Assembly: GCA_946535435.1 (NCBI GenBank) | Contig: CAMNDM010000029.1 | Coordinates: 1 to 44,287, forward strand | Origin: Physcocola sp002396385 | GTDB lineage: Bacteria; Bacteroidota; Bacteroidia; Bacteroidales; Paludibacteraceae | Direction: 5' to 3' | DNA: 44,287 nt | In this document: piece by piece, positions 32,375 through 40,537 of the stretch | How the letters are laid out: every line of letters begins with the position of its first letter | How positions within the stretch are numbered: position 1 is the stretch's first letter | Made by a program: the position numbers and the translations under genes | The notes under the pieces: generated by a model | The model's input: the letters and a program-made list of their open reading frames with translations, nothing else | Told to the model about the DNA's origin: nothing | Database searches by the model: none

Positions 32375-33328
32375 ATGGTTAAAGAAAAATTGAAACTAAG
32401 TGAAGGCATGTTTCTCAACTTCGTTTTCTTGCCTGTCATGTTGATGGCTTTGGCAATAGGCGTAGGTGGGGTGATGTTTATAATAATCGGAGAACACAAA
32501 AATCCATGCGATTATATAGTCTTAACAGCTGGACCTGTGTTGGCTGCTTCTGTAATTTTTGCGGCGTATGAAATGTTTTACAGATATAGTGTGCTGACAA
32601 TTGACCAGATAGGTATCAGACTTCGCAGAAAAGAATACACATACCATATCTGTTACAACAATGTCGAAAACATCTTGATGTATAAAAGCAAGGATGGAAT
32701 CTGCTGGCTTTTTGTGTTGCAGTCTGATGGTATGGTGAGACCCATAGAATTAAATTTTTCGAAATACAATTGGCAAGATGTTGAGGATACTCTGATTGAC
32801 CTTGCACACAAAAACAATTTCGTTTCCCTCATAACCGACAAGGAAGAAACAGTCAATAGTTTCCTGAGTCATGCAGTCGGACCGCCTAAAGAGATGACTT
32901 ACAAGGTGAAATCGGACAAAGTGATCCATCTACTCTTTTGTGTCGGAGGTTTCCTATTTATTTTCTTTCTCTTTGTTTCTGCTTTAATCATTTTCGTAAA
33001 AGAGCCTAGTATCGGAACTTTTCTTGCCCTATTCGTTTTGGGTGGATTATGTGTGGTGGGGCTGGCCTATGGATATCACGAATTAAATAGAAATGATTAT
33101 AGTATTGTGCTGAATACTTCAAATTTAATTATAGAAGGAAAGGCTTTTAAGTGGAACAGTTTTATGGGCATATATGCCAAATATAGTTCTAAAAGCACGT
33201 TGGAAATATATGTTGATGTGTTTGATAATGAATCTCTGGAAGTTGAGACGTTCAATCGTTATGAATTGGCTGAACAATTTACTCTCTTTGCTGGGAAATT
33301 AGTCTGTGTTGTAGGTTTAAAGGATTGA
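32375..33328 (+). CDS. Membrane protein with two repeated TM plus PH-like modules
   Basis: The 317-residue protein seems to consist of two similar halves. Each has a pair of transmembrane helices (about 14-36 and 46-66; about 186-208 and 212-232) followed by a beta-rich cytoplasmic segment. The first is 'YSVLTIDQIGIRLRRKEYTY' with 'ICYNNVENILMYKS'; the second is 'YSIVLNTSNLIIEGKAFKW' with 'SFMGIYAKYS'. The strand order and the final amphipathic helix ('RYELAEQFTLFAGKLV') recall bacterial PH-like membrane proteins. No named family is recognised. Function is unknown. Confidence 0.8.
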   Translation: MVKEKLKLSEGMFLNFVFLPVMLMALAIGVGGVMFIIIGEHKNPCDYIVLTAGPVLAASVIFAAYEMFYRYSVLTIDQIGIRLRRKEYTYHICYNNVENILMYKSKDGICWLFVLQSDGMVRPIELNFSKYNWQDVEDTLIDLAHKNNFVSLITDKEETVNSFLSHAVGPPKEMTYKVKSDKVIHLLFCVGGFLFIFFLFVSALIIFVKEPSIGTFLALFVLGGLCVVGLAYGYHELNRNDYSIVLNTSNLIIEGKAFKWNSFMGIYAKYSSKSTLEIYVDVFDNESLEVETFNRYELAEQFTLFAGKLVCVVGLKD

Positions 33329-33412
33329 ATTTTCTGGTCTTCAAAGTGAAATGTTGTTAGAGGTTGGTATATTGTTTCAACACGCTGATACACCTCTTCT
33401 TTCAACACAAAA

Positions 33413-33438
33413 AAGGGAGCCGCATTTGCAGCTCCCTT
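33413..33438. terminator. Terminator downstream of korB
   Basis: AAGGGAGC at 33413..33420 pairs perfectly with GCTCCCTT at 33431..33438. The minus-strand tail after the stem is TTTTGTG, suitable for terminating korAB. It may also serve the plus-strand membrane gene. Confidence 0.8.
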
Positions 33439-33463
33439 ATCTATATCAGTGGTAAGGATGAAC

Positions 33464-34468
33464 TTACTTAACTTCCCAAATATCGTTGGTTTCGAGCAAC
33501 TCGGCGAAGTTGTGGTACTTCTTAGCTGCCTTTACCTCTTCTATCTGTGCGTTTACTGCATCGTCGTAGGTTGGAGCCTCAACGTCGCGGATAACACCAA
33601 GTGCGATAGGGAAATCAGGGCCTTCCATCATAGCCAGCTTCAACTGCAGGGTGTTGTCTTCGCAGTGTGCGTCGTGTACGAGGAGGTCTTTTTCGGTGAT
33701 GCCGTTCTCGCCCAATTTTACAACCTTGATGTTGAAACCATCCTGCATCAAACCAAATTCGTTGTTTTCACCGAAAATCATTGGCTTCCCGTGTTCCAGG
33801 TAGATGGCATTTTTCTTACGGCCGTCTGATGTGTACACACTTTCGTGGGTGCCGTTGTTGAAGATTACGCAGTTCTGAAGAATTTCGCAGACTGCAGCGC
33901 CCTTGTGGGCATGTGCTGCCTTCAACACTTCTACGGTACCAGGCGCATCGGTCGCTACGGCACGGGCAAAGAAGTGGCCACGGGCGCCGAAGCAGAGTTC
34001 TGCTGGACGGAATGGGTCTTCTACGGTGCCGTAAGGAGACGATTTGCTGACGAAACCGCGTGGTGAGGTTGGAGAGTACTGACCCTTGGTCAAACCATAG
34101 ATACGGTTGTTCAGTAAGATCATCTTCAAGTCGATGTTACGGCGGTTGGCGTGGATGAAGTGGTTACCACCAATTGCCAGTCCATCACCGTCGCCTGAAA
34201 TCTGCCATACGCTCAGTTTCGGATTGCTTACCTTGCAACCGGTTGCAATGGCTGCGGCACGGCCGTGGATGGTGTTCATGCCATAGGTGGCCATATAGTG
34301 TGGCAGACGGCTGGAACAGCCGATACCTGAAATAACTGCAATGTCGTGAGGGGCTACTCCTATTTCTGCCATTGCCTTGTGAAGCGAAGCCAAGAAGAAG
34401 TGGTCGCCACAACCCGGACACCAACGTGGTTGTCCTTTCTTATAGTCTTTTGCTGTATATTCGCTCAT
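33464..34468 (-). CDS. korB: 2-oxoacid:ferredoxin oxidoreductase, beta subunit (TPP-binding)
   Basis: The beta subunit carries thiamine pyrophosphate and, with the alpha subunit, oxidatively decarboxylates a 2-oxoacid (probably 2-oxoglutarate) to the acyl-CoA, reducing ferredoxin. The 334-residue protein has the family opening 'RWCPGCGDHFFLASLHKAM', the segment 'ISGIGCSSRLPHYM', the 'THGRA'-like 'NTIHGRAAAIATG', and the TPP/Mg motif 'GDGDGLAIGGNHFIHANRRN' with 'NNRIYGLTKGQYSPTS'. No ferredoxin-type 4Fe-4S domain is fused. It follows korA after 27 nt. The Kor rather than Por assignment rests on the two-subunit layout. Confidence 0.95.
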   Translation of the reverse strand: MSEYTAKDYKKGQPRWCPGCGDHFFLASLHKAMAEIGVAPHDIAVISGIGCSSRLPHYMATYGMNTIHGRAAAIATGCKVSNPKLSVWQISGDGDGLAIGGNHFIHANRRNIDLKMILLNNRIYGLTKGQYSPTSPRGFVSKSSPYGTVEDPFRPAELCFGARGHFFARAVATDAPGTVEVLKAAHAHKGAAVCEILQNCVIFNNGTHESVYTSDGRKKNAIYLEHGKPMIFGENNEFGLMQDGFNIKVVKLGENGITEKDLLVHDAHCEDNTLQLKLAMMEGPDFPIALGVIRDVEAPTYDDAVNAQIEEVKAAKKYHNFAELLETNDIWEVK

Positions 34469-34495
34469 AACTTTTGTCTTTAATTCGGGGGGTTA

Positions 34496-36343
34496 TTACT
34501 TTGAGATAAGCTTGTTGAAGGCTTCTACCAATTCGCTCACTACGAATGGCTGACCCTTTACTTCGTTGTATTGTGCAGGTACGAAGCCGTCGACCTTCAT
34601 GCGCAGGAATGCGGCGAACTGGCCGAGGTTCTGTTCTGCTACTACTACCTTCTTGTACTTCTTCAAAACAGCGGCTGTGTTCTTTGGAAGTGGGTTGATG
34701 TAGGTGAAGTGTGCCAAGGCAACTTTCTTGCCTGCGGCTCTCATCTCGTCCATGGCTGCGTGCAAGTGGCCGTAGGTACCACCGAAGCCGACAATCAGAA
34801 GGTCTGCGTCGTCTGCGTCGCCCTCTACCTTTACGTCTGGTACAGGAATCTTGTCGATCTTGCTCTGGCGCAGGCGGCACATCAAGTCGTGGTTTTCTGG
34901 GTTCGTCGAAATGGCACCGGTCTTGCTGTCTTTCTCCAAACCTCCGAGAATGTGGGTAAAGCCCTCACGGCCTGGAACGGCCCAGTAGCGGACATCTTCC
35001 GAGTTTCTCATATATGGAGTCCATGTACCCTTCATTTCTTCTGGTACGTATGGAGGGTTGATGGCTGGGTAGTCTGCAAGGTTTGGCAACTTGAAGGCGC
35101 CTGAACCGTTGGCAATGTAGGCGTCGCTCATGAACACGACTGGAGTCATGTGCTCGAGGGCCATCTTACATGCTGCGTAGGCTGAGTCGAAACAGTCGGT
35201 CGGACTGGTTGCCGCGATAACTGGCATTGGGGTTTCGCCGTTTCGGCCGAACAATACCTGCAACAAGTCGGTCTGTTCGCTCTTGGTTGGAAGACCTGTT
35301 GCTGGTCCGCCACGCTGTACGTCGATAACGACGAGTGGCAACTCCATGATGACCGCTAGGTTCATAGCCTCTGACTTCAAACAGATACCAGGGCCTGAGG
35401 TTGAAGTGGCGGCCAGCGCGCCGGCGAACGATGCGCCAAGGGCCGATGCACAACCTGCAATCTCGTCTTCACACTGTACGGTGGTTACACCCAGCGATTT
35501 GTGCTTCGACAACTCGTGGAGTACGTCGGTTGCTGGGGTGATAGGGTAGGAACCCAAGTACAGGCGGAGGCCGGCTTTCTCGGCTGCGGCTATCAAACCG
35601 TAGGCGGTTGCCTTGTTACCGGTGATGTCCATATAGCGGCCTGGCTCTTTGCTCTTGGTCTCGATTCTATATACGTTGGCGGCTGAACTGTGGGTGTTGG
35701 CACCGAAGTCGTAACCGGCCTGGATAACCTTGATGTTGGCTTCTGCTACGCCTGGCTTCTTTGCGAACTTCTCTTTCAAGAAGTTGAACGCAATGCTCAA
35801 GTCGCGGTCGAACAGGTAGCATACCAAACCGAGGGCAAACATGTTACGGCATTTCAAAATTGACTTGACGTCCATTCCGCTGTCTGCCAAACAGTCTTTC
35901 ACCATCTGTGTAATGCTGCACGCAATCACACGGTCCTTGTCGATGCCCATTTCTGCCAATGGGTCTTCGGTCGCGAATTGTGCCTTTTCAAGGTCACCTT
36001 TCTGGAAACTGTCTGTGTCGATAATGATGGTTGCGTTTGGCTTCGCATACTTGTACTGGGTCTTCAACGCTGCTGCGTTCATTGCTACCAATACGTCGCA
36101 CAAGTCTCCAGGGGTGTATACCTTTTCTGCACCAATGTGTACCTGGAAACCCGATACTCCGGTCAGTGAACCCTGTGGAGCACGGATGTCTGCGGGGTAG
36201 TCTGGAAATGTGCTGATGCTGTTACCTACCGTAGCTGAAATGGTTGAGAAGATGTTTCCGGCAAGCTGCATTCCGTCGCCGGAGTCTCCTGAGAATCGAA
36301 CGGCTACTTGGTCCAAATTCTCGATTTTTACGTCGTTAGCCAT
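34496..36343 (-). CDS. korA: 2-oxoacid:ferredoxin oxidoreductase, fused gamma/alpha subunit
   Basis: The 615-residue protein fuses the gamma domain (about 1-190: 'VRFSGDSGDGMQLAG', 'FPDYPADIRAPQGSLTG', 'DVLVAMNAAALK') to the alpha pyrimidine-binding domain (about 225-615: 'LYLGSYPITPATDVLHELSK', 'EDEIAGCASALGASFAG', 'TSTSGPGICLKSEAMNLA', 'VVIDVQRGGPATGLPTKSEQ'). This is the usual architecture in Bacteroidetes. With KorB it gives a CoA-dependent, ferredoxin-linked route in an oxygen-sensitive branch of the TCA cycle, running either oxidatively or reductively. It is first in a two-gene operon behind a near-consensus promoter. Confidence 0.96.
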   Translation of the reverse strand: MANDVKIENLDQVAVRFSGDSGDGMQLAGNIFSTISATVGNSISTFPDYPADIRAPQGSLTGVSGFQVHIGAEKVYTPGDLCDVLVAMNAAALKTQYKYAKPNATIIIDTDSFQKGDLEKAQFATEDPLAEMGIDKDRVIACSITQMVKDCLADSGMDVKSILKCRNMFALGLVCYLFDRDLSIAFNFLKEKFAKKPGVAEANIKVIQAGYDFGANTHSSAANVYRIETKSKEPGRYMDITGNKATAYGLIAAAEKAGLRLYLGSYPITPATDVLHELSKHKSLGVTTVQCEDEIAGCASALGASFAGALAATSTSGPGICLKSEAMNLAVIMELPLVVIDVQRGGPATGLPTKSEQTDLLQVLFGRNGETPMPVIAATSPTDCFDSAYAACKMALEHMTPVVFMSDAYIANGSGAFKLPNLADYPAINPPYVPEEMKGTWTPYMRNSEDVRYWAVPGREGFTHILGGLEKDSKTGAISTNPENHDLMCRLRQSKIDKIPVPDVKVEGDADDADLLIVGFGGTYGHLHAAMDEMRAAGKKVALAHFTYINPLPKNTAAVLKKYKKVVVAEQNLGQFAAFLRMKVDGFVPAQYNEVKGQPFVVSELVEAFNKLISK

Positions 36344-36714
36344 AACTCTGTTTATAGTTTTTTACAGATTTGTTTCTTTTTACTGCAAAGTTAGGCATTT
36401 ATATGCTTTAAAACAAAAATATACACTGTACGTTCGCTTTTTAAGGCCTTTTTTATTCCTGTTTTTGCATATTTATGTGCGTTTGCAGTTCTGTTTTGTA
36501 GAATTTTGTCAGTTTTTCTTTCTGTTTGTTGTCTTTTTGATATATATGGGTCGCCCTTGTGACTGTTTTATTGCTCTTTTTTGTAGAAAAGTGGATTATT
36601 GCCACTTTTTTTGAATTTATGCAGTTTTTCTTTCTGCTTTAGTTCCGAGACTTCTCTTTGTCTTATATGTTAATGTTACATTTTACAAGTTGAACTTAGG
36701 TGCTTTGGAGAAAT
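36344..36714. other. AT-rich intergenic region upstream of korA
   Basis: About 370 bp very rich in T. It contains the korA promoter near its left end. The remainder, up to the stop of the lipoprotein gene at 36715, shows no supportable ORF or RNA gene. Confidence 0.5.
36386..36417 (-). promoter_or_regulatory. Promoter of korAB
   Basis: On the minus strand TTTG (36414..36417), a 20-nt spacer and TAACTTTG (36386..36393) match the full Bacteroidetes -33/-7 consensus. The ATG lies 42 nt downstream. This is the best promoter in the window. Confidence 0.75.
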
Positions 36715-37503
36715 TTATTCTTTTTTTGAAACTACTGCTCTCACGAGTTCTCCGCTGTAACGGAATTGGCTTAATGGAGAAATATCTTTTCTTCCATCAC
36801 TTAGTATTCCGCAGTATGCTTTCCCGATATTATCCTCGTCAAGAGTTGACGACCAATAGTAACAGACATATCTGCTGACTTTAGCTTCGAGAGCGCTCAT
36901 CATAAATGGGAAAAATATTGTATAGCCGTTTATTTTAGACGTTCCTATGCAACCTCTAGCGTTTGTGTCTTTAAAATGGTCCGTCCACTTCCATTCACAA
37001 CTTTCCATCAACTCTTCTAGTTCTGCTTTTGTTGGCATACGCCAGTCCGGTCCCCAGTTGGCTGTGGCGGCATCATCTTCGGCCTCTAGTACTCTTTCAT
37101 TCCCGTAGTACTTGGTAAGAGTATAGATGTTGAAAATTTCGAGCCCTGAAGGATTTTCTGTTAAAGTGTCTAAAGAGTTCCACTTGTAAGTGTTTTTTCT
37201 ATAGTAGGGTTTCGATTTTGTTTCGCCCCAAGCGAAATAATTGCCAGATTCAGATGGTTTAGAAGCTCCCACATTGTAGGTTGCCCATAGGGTTCTACTT
37301 TTTAGTCCAAGGTCAACGTAAGTGTGTTCTCCAATTAATCCGTTTACAATGACTCCTTGTTCTTTGCTCCTTACAATATCTATTGTTGCTTTGTTTGTAT
37401 CTGTCTTGGAATCGTCATCTTCGTTCCCACATGCGGTGAACAAACATGTTGAAATACACACGACATACAGAATACTTTTTGTTAGTGCAGTTCCCTTTTT
37501 CAT
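36715..37503 (-). CDS. Lipoprotein with FSU-type paralogous domain
   Basis: The 262-residue protein has a lipoprotein signal with lipobox 'LFTAC' and an Asp-rich linker. The mature part is the domain known from the Fibrobacter succinogenes major paralogous family and widespread in Bacteroidales: 'YVDLGLKSRTLWATYNVGA', 'GNYFAWGETKSK', 'YKWNSLDTLTE', 'LEAEDDAATANWGPDWRMPT', 'AELEELMESCEWKW', 'INGYTIFFPF', 'YYWSSTLDEDN' and 'GELVRAV'. The fold is C-type-lectin-like and related to formylglycine-generating enzymes; binding or structural roles on the surface are likely, but no specific activity is known. It lies 36 nt after TrmO and may be read from that operon. Confidence 0.9.
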   Translation of the reverse strand: MKKGTALTKSILYVVCISTCLFTACGNEDDDSKTDTNKATIDIVRSKEQGVIVNGLIGEHTYVDLGLKSRTLWATYNVGASKPSESGNYFAWGETKSKPYYRKNTYKWNSLDTLTENPSGLEIFNIYTLTKYYGNERVLEAEDDAATANWGPDWRMPTKAELEELMESCEWKWTDHFKDTNARGCIGTSKINGYTIFFPFMMSALEAKVSRYVCYYWSSTLDEDNIGKAYCGILSDGRKDISPLSQFRYSGELVRAVVSKKE

Positions 37504-37539
37504 TTGGTTGATAATTTTTTATATAGTTACTGAATTTTT

Positions 37540-38256
37540 CTATTCTATCTTTATTACTTTCAGTTTCCCCTCTTCTTGTTTGAATTCAATGTGGTAGTCG
37601 CTGAACTCGAACGAGTAGGTTTTGTCTTTCTCGTGTTGGTAGGCTGGCACAGGGTTCTGTTCCAGTATTTCAATTAGGGCCTGGCGTTTGCCCTCTGCCA
37701 CTTTGGCTAGCTCGCCCTCGGGTATCTCTACCGCTATACGGCTGTCGGGGCAGGTAAATACGCCGCTGTTGGCGTTTGGACGGGCGTCGGCGTATGTAAT
37801 GTAGGGTTTTATGTCGTATATCGGTGTCCCGTCGAGTAGGTCCGCTCCTCTCACTTTTACTATTGGTCCCCGTTTCTCGTCTATTTCCACTCCGGACAGC
37901 TCTACACACGACAAGCCTATCGGGTTCGGGCGGTAGGGCGAGCGGGTGGCAAACACGCCGAGGCGTTTGTTCCCGCCAAGGCGGGGCGGACGTACCGTCG
38001 CGGTCCATTTGTCGCGCTGTACCTCGCTGAACCCCCACAGTAGCCAGATGTGGCTCACTTCGCTCAGGCCGCGCACTAGGTCTGGATTGCGGAACTCGGG
38101 TTCGAACACAATTTCTCCTTCCAGTGTGTTGGCCAATCCACTTTGGCGTGGAATGCCGAATTTCACGGGAAAGTCGGTGTGTATGCGGCCCACTACTTTC
38201 AGCAGCATGTCGTTTGCAGGCGTCGCCTTATGTTGTCTCTGTTTCTTTTCGCTCAT
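37540..38256 (-). CDS. trmO: tRNA (N6-threonylcarbamoyladenosine-37-N6)-methyltransferase, TrmO/TsaA type
   Basis: TrmO adds a methyl group to N6-threonylcarbamoyladenosine at position 37 of some tRNAs to give m6t6A, using SAM. The 238-residue protein has the N-terminal TsaA beta-barrel with the family motifs 'VGRIHTDFPVKFGIPRQSGL', 'WLLWGFSE', 'VRPPRLGGNKRLGVFATRSP', 'YRPNPIGLSCVEL' and 'LLDGTPIYDIKPYI'. The C-terminal extension also matches the TrmO length class ('ALIEILEQNPVPAYQ', 'YSFEFSDYHIEF'). It lies 22 nt downstream of the YjbR gene in a likely operon. Confidence 0.94.
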   Translation of the reverse strand: MSEKKQRQHKATPANDMLLKVVGRIHTDFPVKFGIPRQSGLANTLEGEIVFEPEFRNPDLVRGLSEVSHIWLLWGFSEVQRDKWTATVRPPRLGGNKRLGVFATRSPYRPNPIGLSCVELSGVEIDEKRGPIVKVRGADLLDGTPIYDIKPYITYADARPNANSGVFTCPDSRIAVEIPEGELAKVAEGKRQALIEILEQNPVPAYQHEKDKTYSFEFSDYHIEFKQEEGKLKVIKIE

Positions 38257-38278
38257 TTTATAACCTGTTGGCAGAACA

Positions 38279-38767
38279 TCAGTGGCTTCTCACAAAATGT
38301 CCTTCTGGCATATCAGGAAAGCAGCGGTCGTCGCCCAGTTCCTCGTCAAATGCCGTCTCTTGTTCTTTGCAGTATTTCTCGTAGTCGGTCAGTTCCTTTT
38401 CCTTGGGCTGTTCCATTGACTGGTATTTCTCCCGTACCTTTTTCGGCAGTTTGTCAAACACTAGCTGGTACGACTGGTCAATCCACTCTCTTAGTTGGTC
38501 GTCATCAAAATGGCCTTCAATCAGAATGTCGCTCCAGTGGGTCTTGTTCAGGTGCCACGACGGGGTGATGGCTGCGTATTTGTCGCGCAGTTCAATGGCG
38601 TAGTCGGGTGGTAGTTTTACGGCCATGCGGGGGGCATCGTATTCAAGTGGCAGGTGCAGGAATATCTTTCCTTCTATGCGGAACACCACCATGTCGTCGC
38701 CATAGGGCGAGTCTTCGGTTACGCCGGGCAGTGTCAGGCAGTAGTTGCGTACATCCTCAATATTCAT
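38279..38767 (-). CDS. MmcQ/YjbR family protein with acidic C-terminal extension
   Basis: The first ~115 residues match the YjbR/MmcQ family: 'LPGVTEDSPYGDDMVVFRI', 'GKIFLHLPLE', 'AVKLPPDYAIELRDKY', 'ITPSWHLNKTHWSDILIEG' and 'QSYQLVFDKLPKK'. The family has a double-wing DNA-binding-like fold (CyaY-like) but no firmly known function. This copy has 162 residues; the extra ~45 residues are Glu/Lys/Asp rich ('YEKYCKEQETAFDEELGDD') and include a Cys pair ('KYCKE', 'DRCFPD'). The extension has no recognised function. It is first in a group with trmO and the FSU-type lipoprotein gene. Confidence 0.9.
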   Translation of the reverse strand: MNIEDVRNYCLTLPGVTEDSPYGDDMVVFRIEGKIFLHLPLEYDAPRMAVKLPPDYAIELRDKYAAITPSWHLNKTHWSDILIEGHFDDDQLREWIDQSYQLVFDKLPKKVREKYQSMEQPKEKELTDYEKYCKEQETAFDEELGDDRCFPDMPEGHFVRSH

Positions 38768-39088
38768 GTTTTGTCCTTATTAGGTTATTGGCATTTCCTG
38801 TCTCTATGTTGGAAAGTTCACATATTCGTTTCTCATAGAAACGCTGTTTCCTGTTGTGGAAATACTTTTGTTTGTTCAGCAAATATAAGTCTTTTTCTCT
38901 TTCCTCTTGTCTTTGCTGCAAAGAAAAAGGAACGCTGTTTCCAACGCCCCTTTTTGCTGTAGTTCTATTATTTGTAGTTTAGTCCAATTCTTGGTTTATT
39001 AGGTTTGTTCATTACAAATATAGTATTTTGTATTAAACGTTTGCGTATTAACCGTTGTGTTTTACAACATAAAAACGATTTTTTTCTC
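38768..39088. other. Intergenic region between YjbR gene and GDYXXLXY gene
   Basis: About 320 bp. It holds TATATTTG on the minus strand at 38880..38887, a candidate -7 for the YjbR operon. A weak hairpin with AAAAAGG/CCTTTTT arms near 38925..38956 may terminate the membrane operon upstream. No gene is supported. Confidence 0.4.
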
Positions 39089-39580
39089 CTACTTACCTAA
39101 AATTTTCTTGTTATGGTCGCATAAGTGGACTATATGGATGTTGCCGCATTTGTCCACTTTTACTAATGCGTATTTTGCCTGGCTGTAGATGCTGCCTGTG
39201 CCTTCTTGAAAAAAATAGGAGTGGTTGCTTAACCTTATTCTTCCATTTCTACCATGGTGTCCGGCAGTGTATTTCAGGGCTACTTCCCCGTCATTTACCG
39301 GCTTTACCTCGTCTTGCAGACGAATCAGCTGTTCTTTGTCTACGCCCACAATGGCGTAACCTTTTTCTTTTTCGTTTCTTTTGTTTATCTCGTTGCACAA
39401 ACTGTAGTTGAGTTCCATATAGTCGCCTTGCATGATGGAACGTGGGTCAACTGGGCGGAGTTGTAGATAGATTTCCGGTCCATTGCTTATCACTTGCTCG
39501 TTTTTTACCAGGAGCAATCCGAAGAAGACCAACACTGCTGCCAGATTGAGTGAAAGTGCGGTTGTTTTCCAGTTTTTCAT
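39089..39580 (-). CDS. GDYXXLXY family membrane-anchored protein
   Basis: The 163-residue protein has one N-terminal transmembrane helix (about 8-25) and the family signature 'MQGDYMELNYSLCNEI', preceded by 'YLQLRPVDPRSI' with its Arg-Pro-Val-Asp-Pro motif. The rest is beta-rich and likely periplasmic. This family is regularly found behind DUF2157 and DUF4401 membrane proteins, exactly as here. Its start codon overlaps the stop of the DUF4401 gene (39577..39580), so translation is coupled. Role unknown; an envelope complex made of the three proteins is a reasonable inference. Confidence 0.92.
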   Translation of the reverse strand: MKNWKTTALSLNLAAVLVFFGLLLVKNEQVISNGPEIYLQLRPVDPRSIMQGDYMELNYSLCNEINKRNEKEKGYAIVGVDKEQLIRLQDEVKPVNDGEVALKYTAGHHGRNGRIRLSNHSYFFQEGTGSIYSQAKYALVKVDKCGNIHIVHLCDHNKKILGK

Positions 39581-40530
39581 CTGCTCGTGCGTTTTAAATA
39601 GTAGAACAATAAGAGAAGGAGGGTGCCGCTGACCATTAGTGATACCGATTTGTAAATCAGCAGCATGTTTGTGTTGTAATAGAAAGACACTAGGGCGTAC
39701 AAGAGGTAGACAACGCTCATTATGAACCCTCTCCGGTCCGATAATTTGAACGACAAAGTCAGTGCCAAAATGGCCAGGGCTATCTGGGCGTCGACGGCTG
39801 TTGCTATTCCTGTCAGTACAATAAGGACTGTGCCTATGTAAAGGTTTTGTCCGTTTCCTTTGCTGTGTTGGCGGAGTAGGTATACACCCAGCGCACAGAC
39901 CATTAATGCGAGTATTATTCCTATAGCTTCGTAGTTGTTGGTGCCCTCGTATTGCTTATGTGTGGATGTGTATAAAACTGAGGTCGACAACATCGCGAAC
40001 AGTAGGGTGCCAAAGCGGATGGTGCTCAGACATTCGCCTACGAATGGCAACGCTTTTAACTTGGTGCTGTATGCGTCGGTCATGCAGTACGCAATTATAT
40101 AGCCGATGGCTGTTATTGAGGTTAGAATTCTAGGTTCGCCGGTAAAGGGCAGAAGCCCGATGACAATAAACAGCGATAACTGTCGCAAATCTTTTGATCC
40201 TGCCAACACGGTTGTCGCTGCCGATGCTCCTATAATTATCAATAATGGTCCCGTTATGTTTGAACCAAGGCCGCCGAATCCGATTCCTATGCAGGTCAGT
40301 GCTGTTAAAAACACCGGATGGGTGACCCCGTACTGTATGGTTTGAGAGTCGGACCGTGACATGAAGAAGCTTATTCCTAAGGCACTAAGGCCGTATACGA
40401 CGAACATTAATTCTTCTCTAAAAGTCAAGCCTATCAAACAGGTTATTAATATGGCGGAAACAAGTCCTGCCACTGTCAACAAGGCTTTCAGACCGAGCGA
40501 TAGTTGGGGGTTGGTGCTTTGGTGTTCCAT
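39577..40530 (-). CDS. DUF4401-like polytopic membrane protein
   Basis: The 317-residue protein is nearly all hydrophobic with about ten transmembrane helices, for example 'ALLTVAGLVSAILITCLIGL', 'LMFVVYGLSALGISFFM' and 'TLLLLLFYYL'. Order and context (DUF2157 upstream by 7 nt, GDYXXLXY downstream by ATGA overlap) identify it as the DUF4401 partner in the three-gene module. No transport or enzyme motifs are evident. Substrate and role unknown. Confidence 0.85.
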   Translation of the reverse strand: MEHQSTNPQLSLGLKALLTVAGLVSAILITCLIGLTFREELMFVVYGLSALGISFFMSRSDSQTIQYGVTHPVFLTALTCIGIGFGGLGSNITGPLLIIIGASAATTVLAGSKDLRQLSLFIVIGLLPFTGEPRILTSITAIGYIIAYCMTDAYSTKLKALPFVGECLSTIRFGTLLFAMLSTSVLYTSTHKQYEGTNNYEAIGIILALMVCALGVYLLRQHSKGNGQNLYIGTVLIVLTGIATAVDAQIALAILALTLSFKLSDRRGFIMSVVYLLYALVSFYYNTNMLLIYKSVSLMVSGTLLLLLFYYLKRTSR

Positions 40531-40537
40531 TTGAGTG

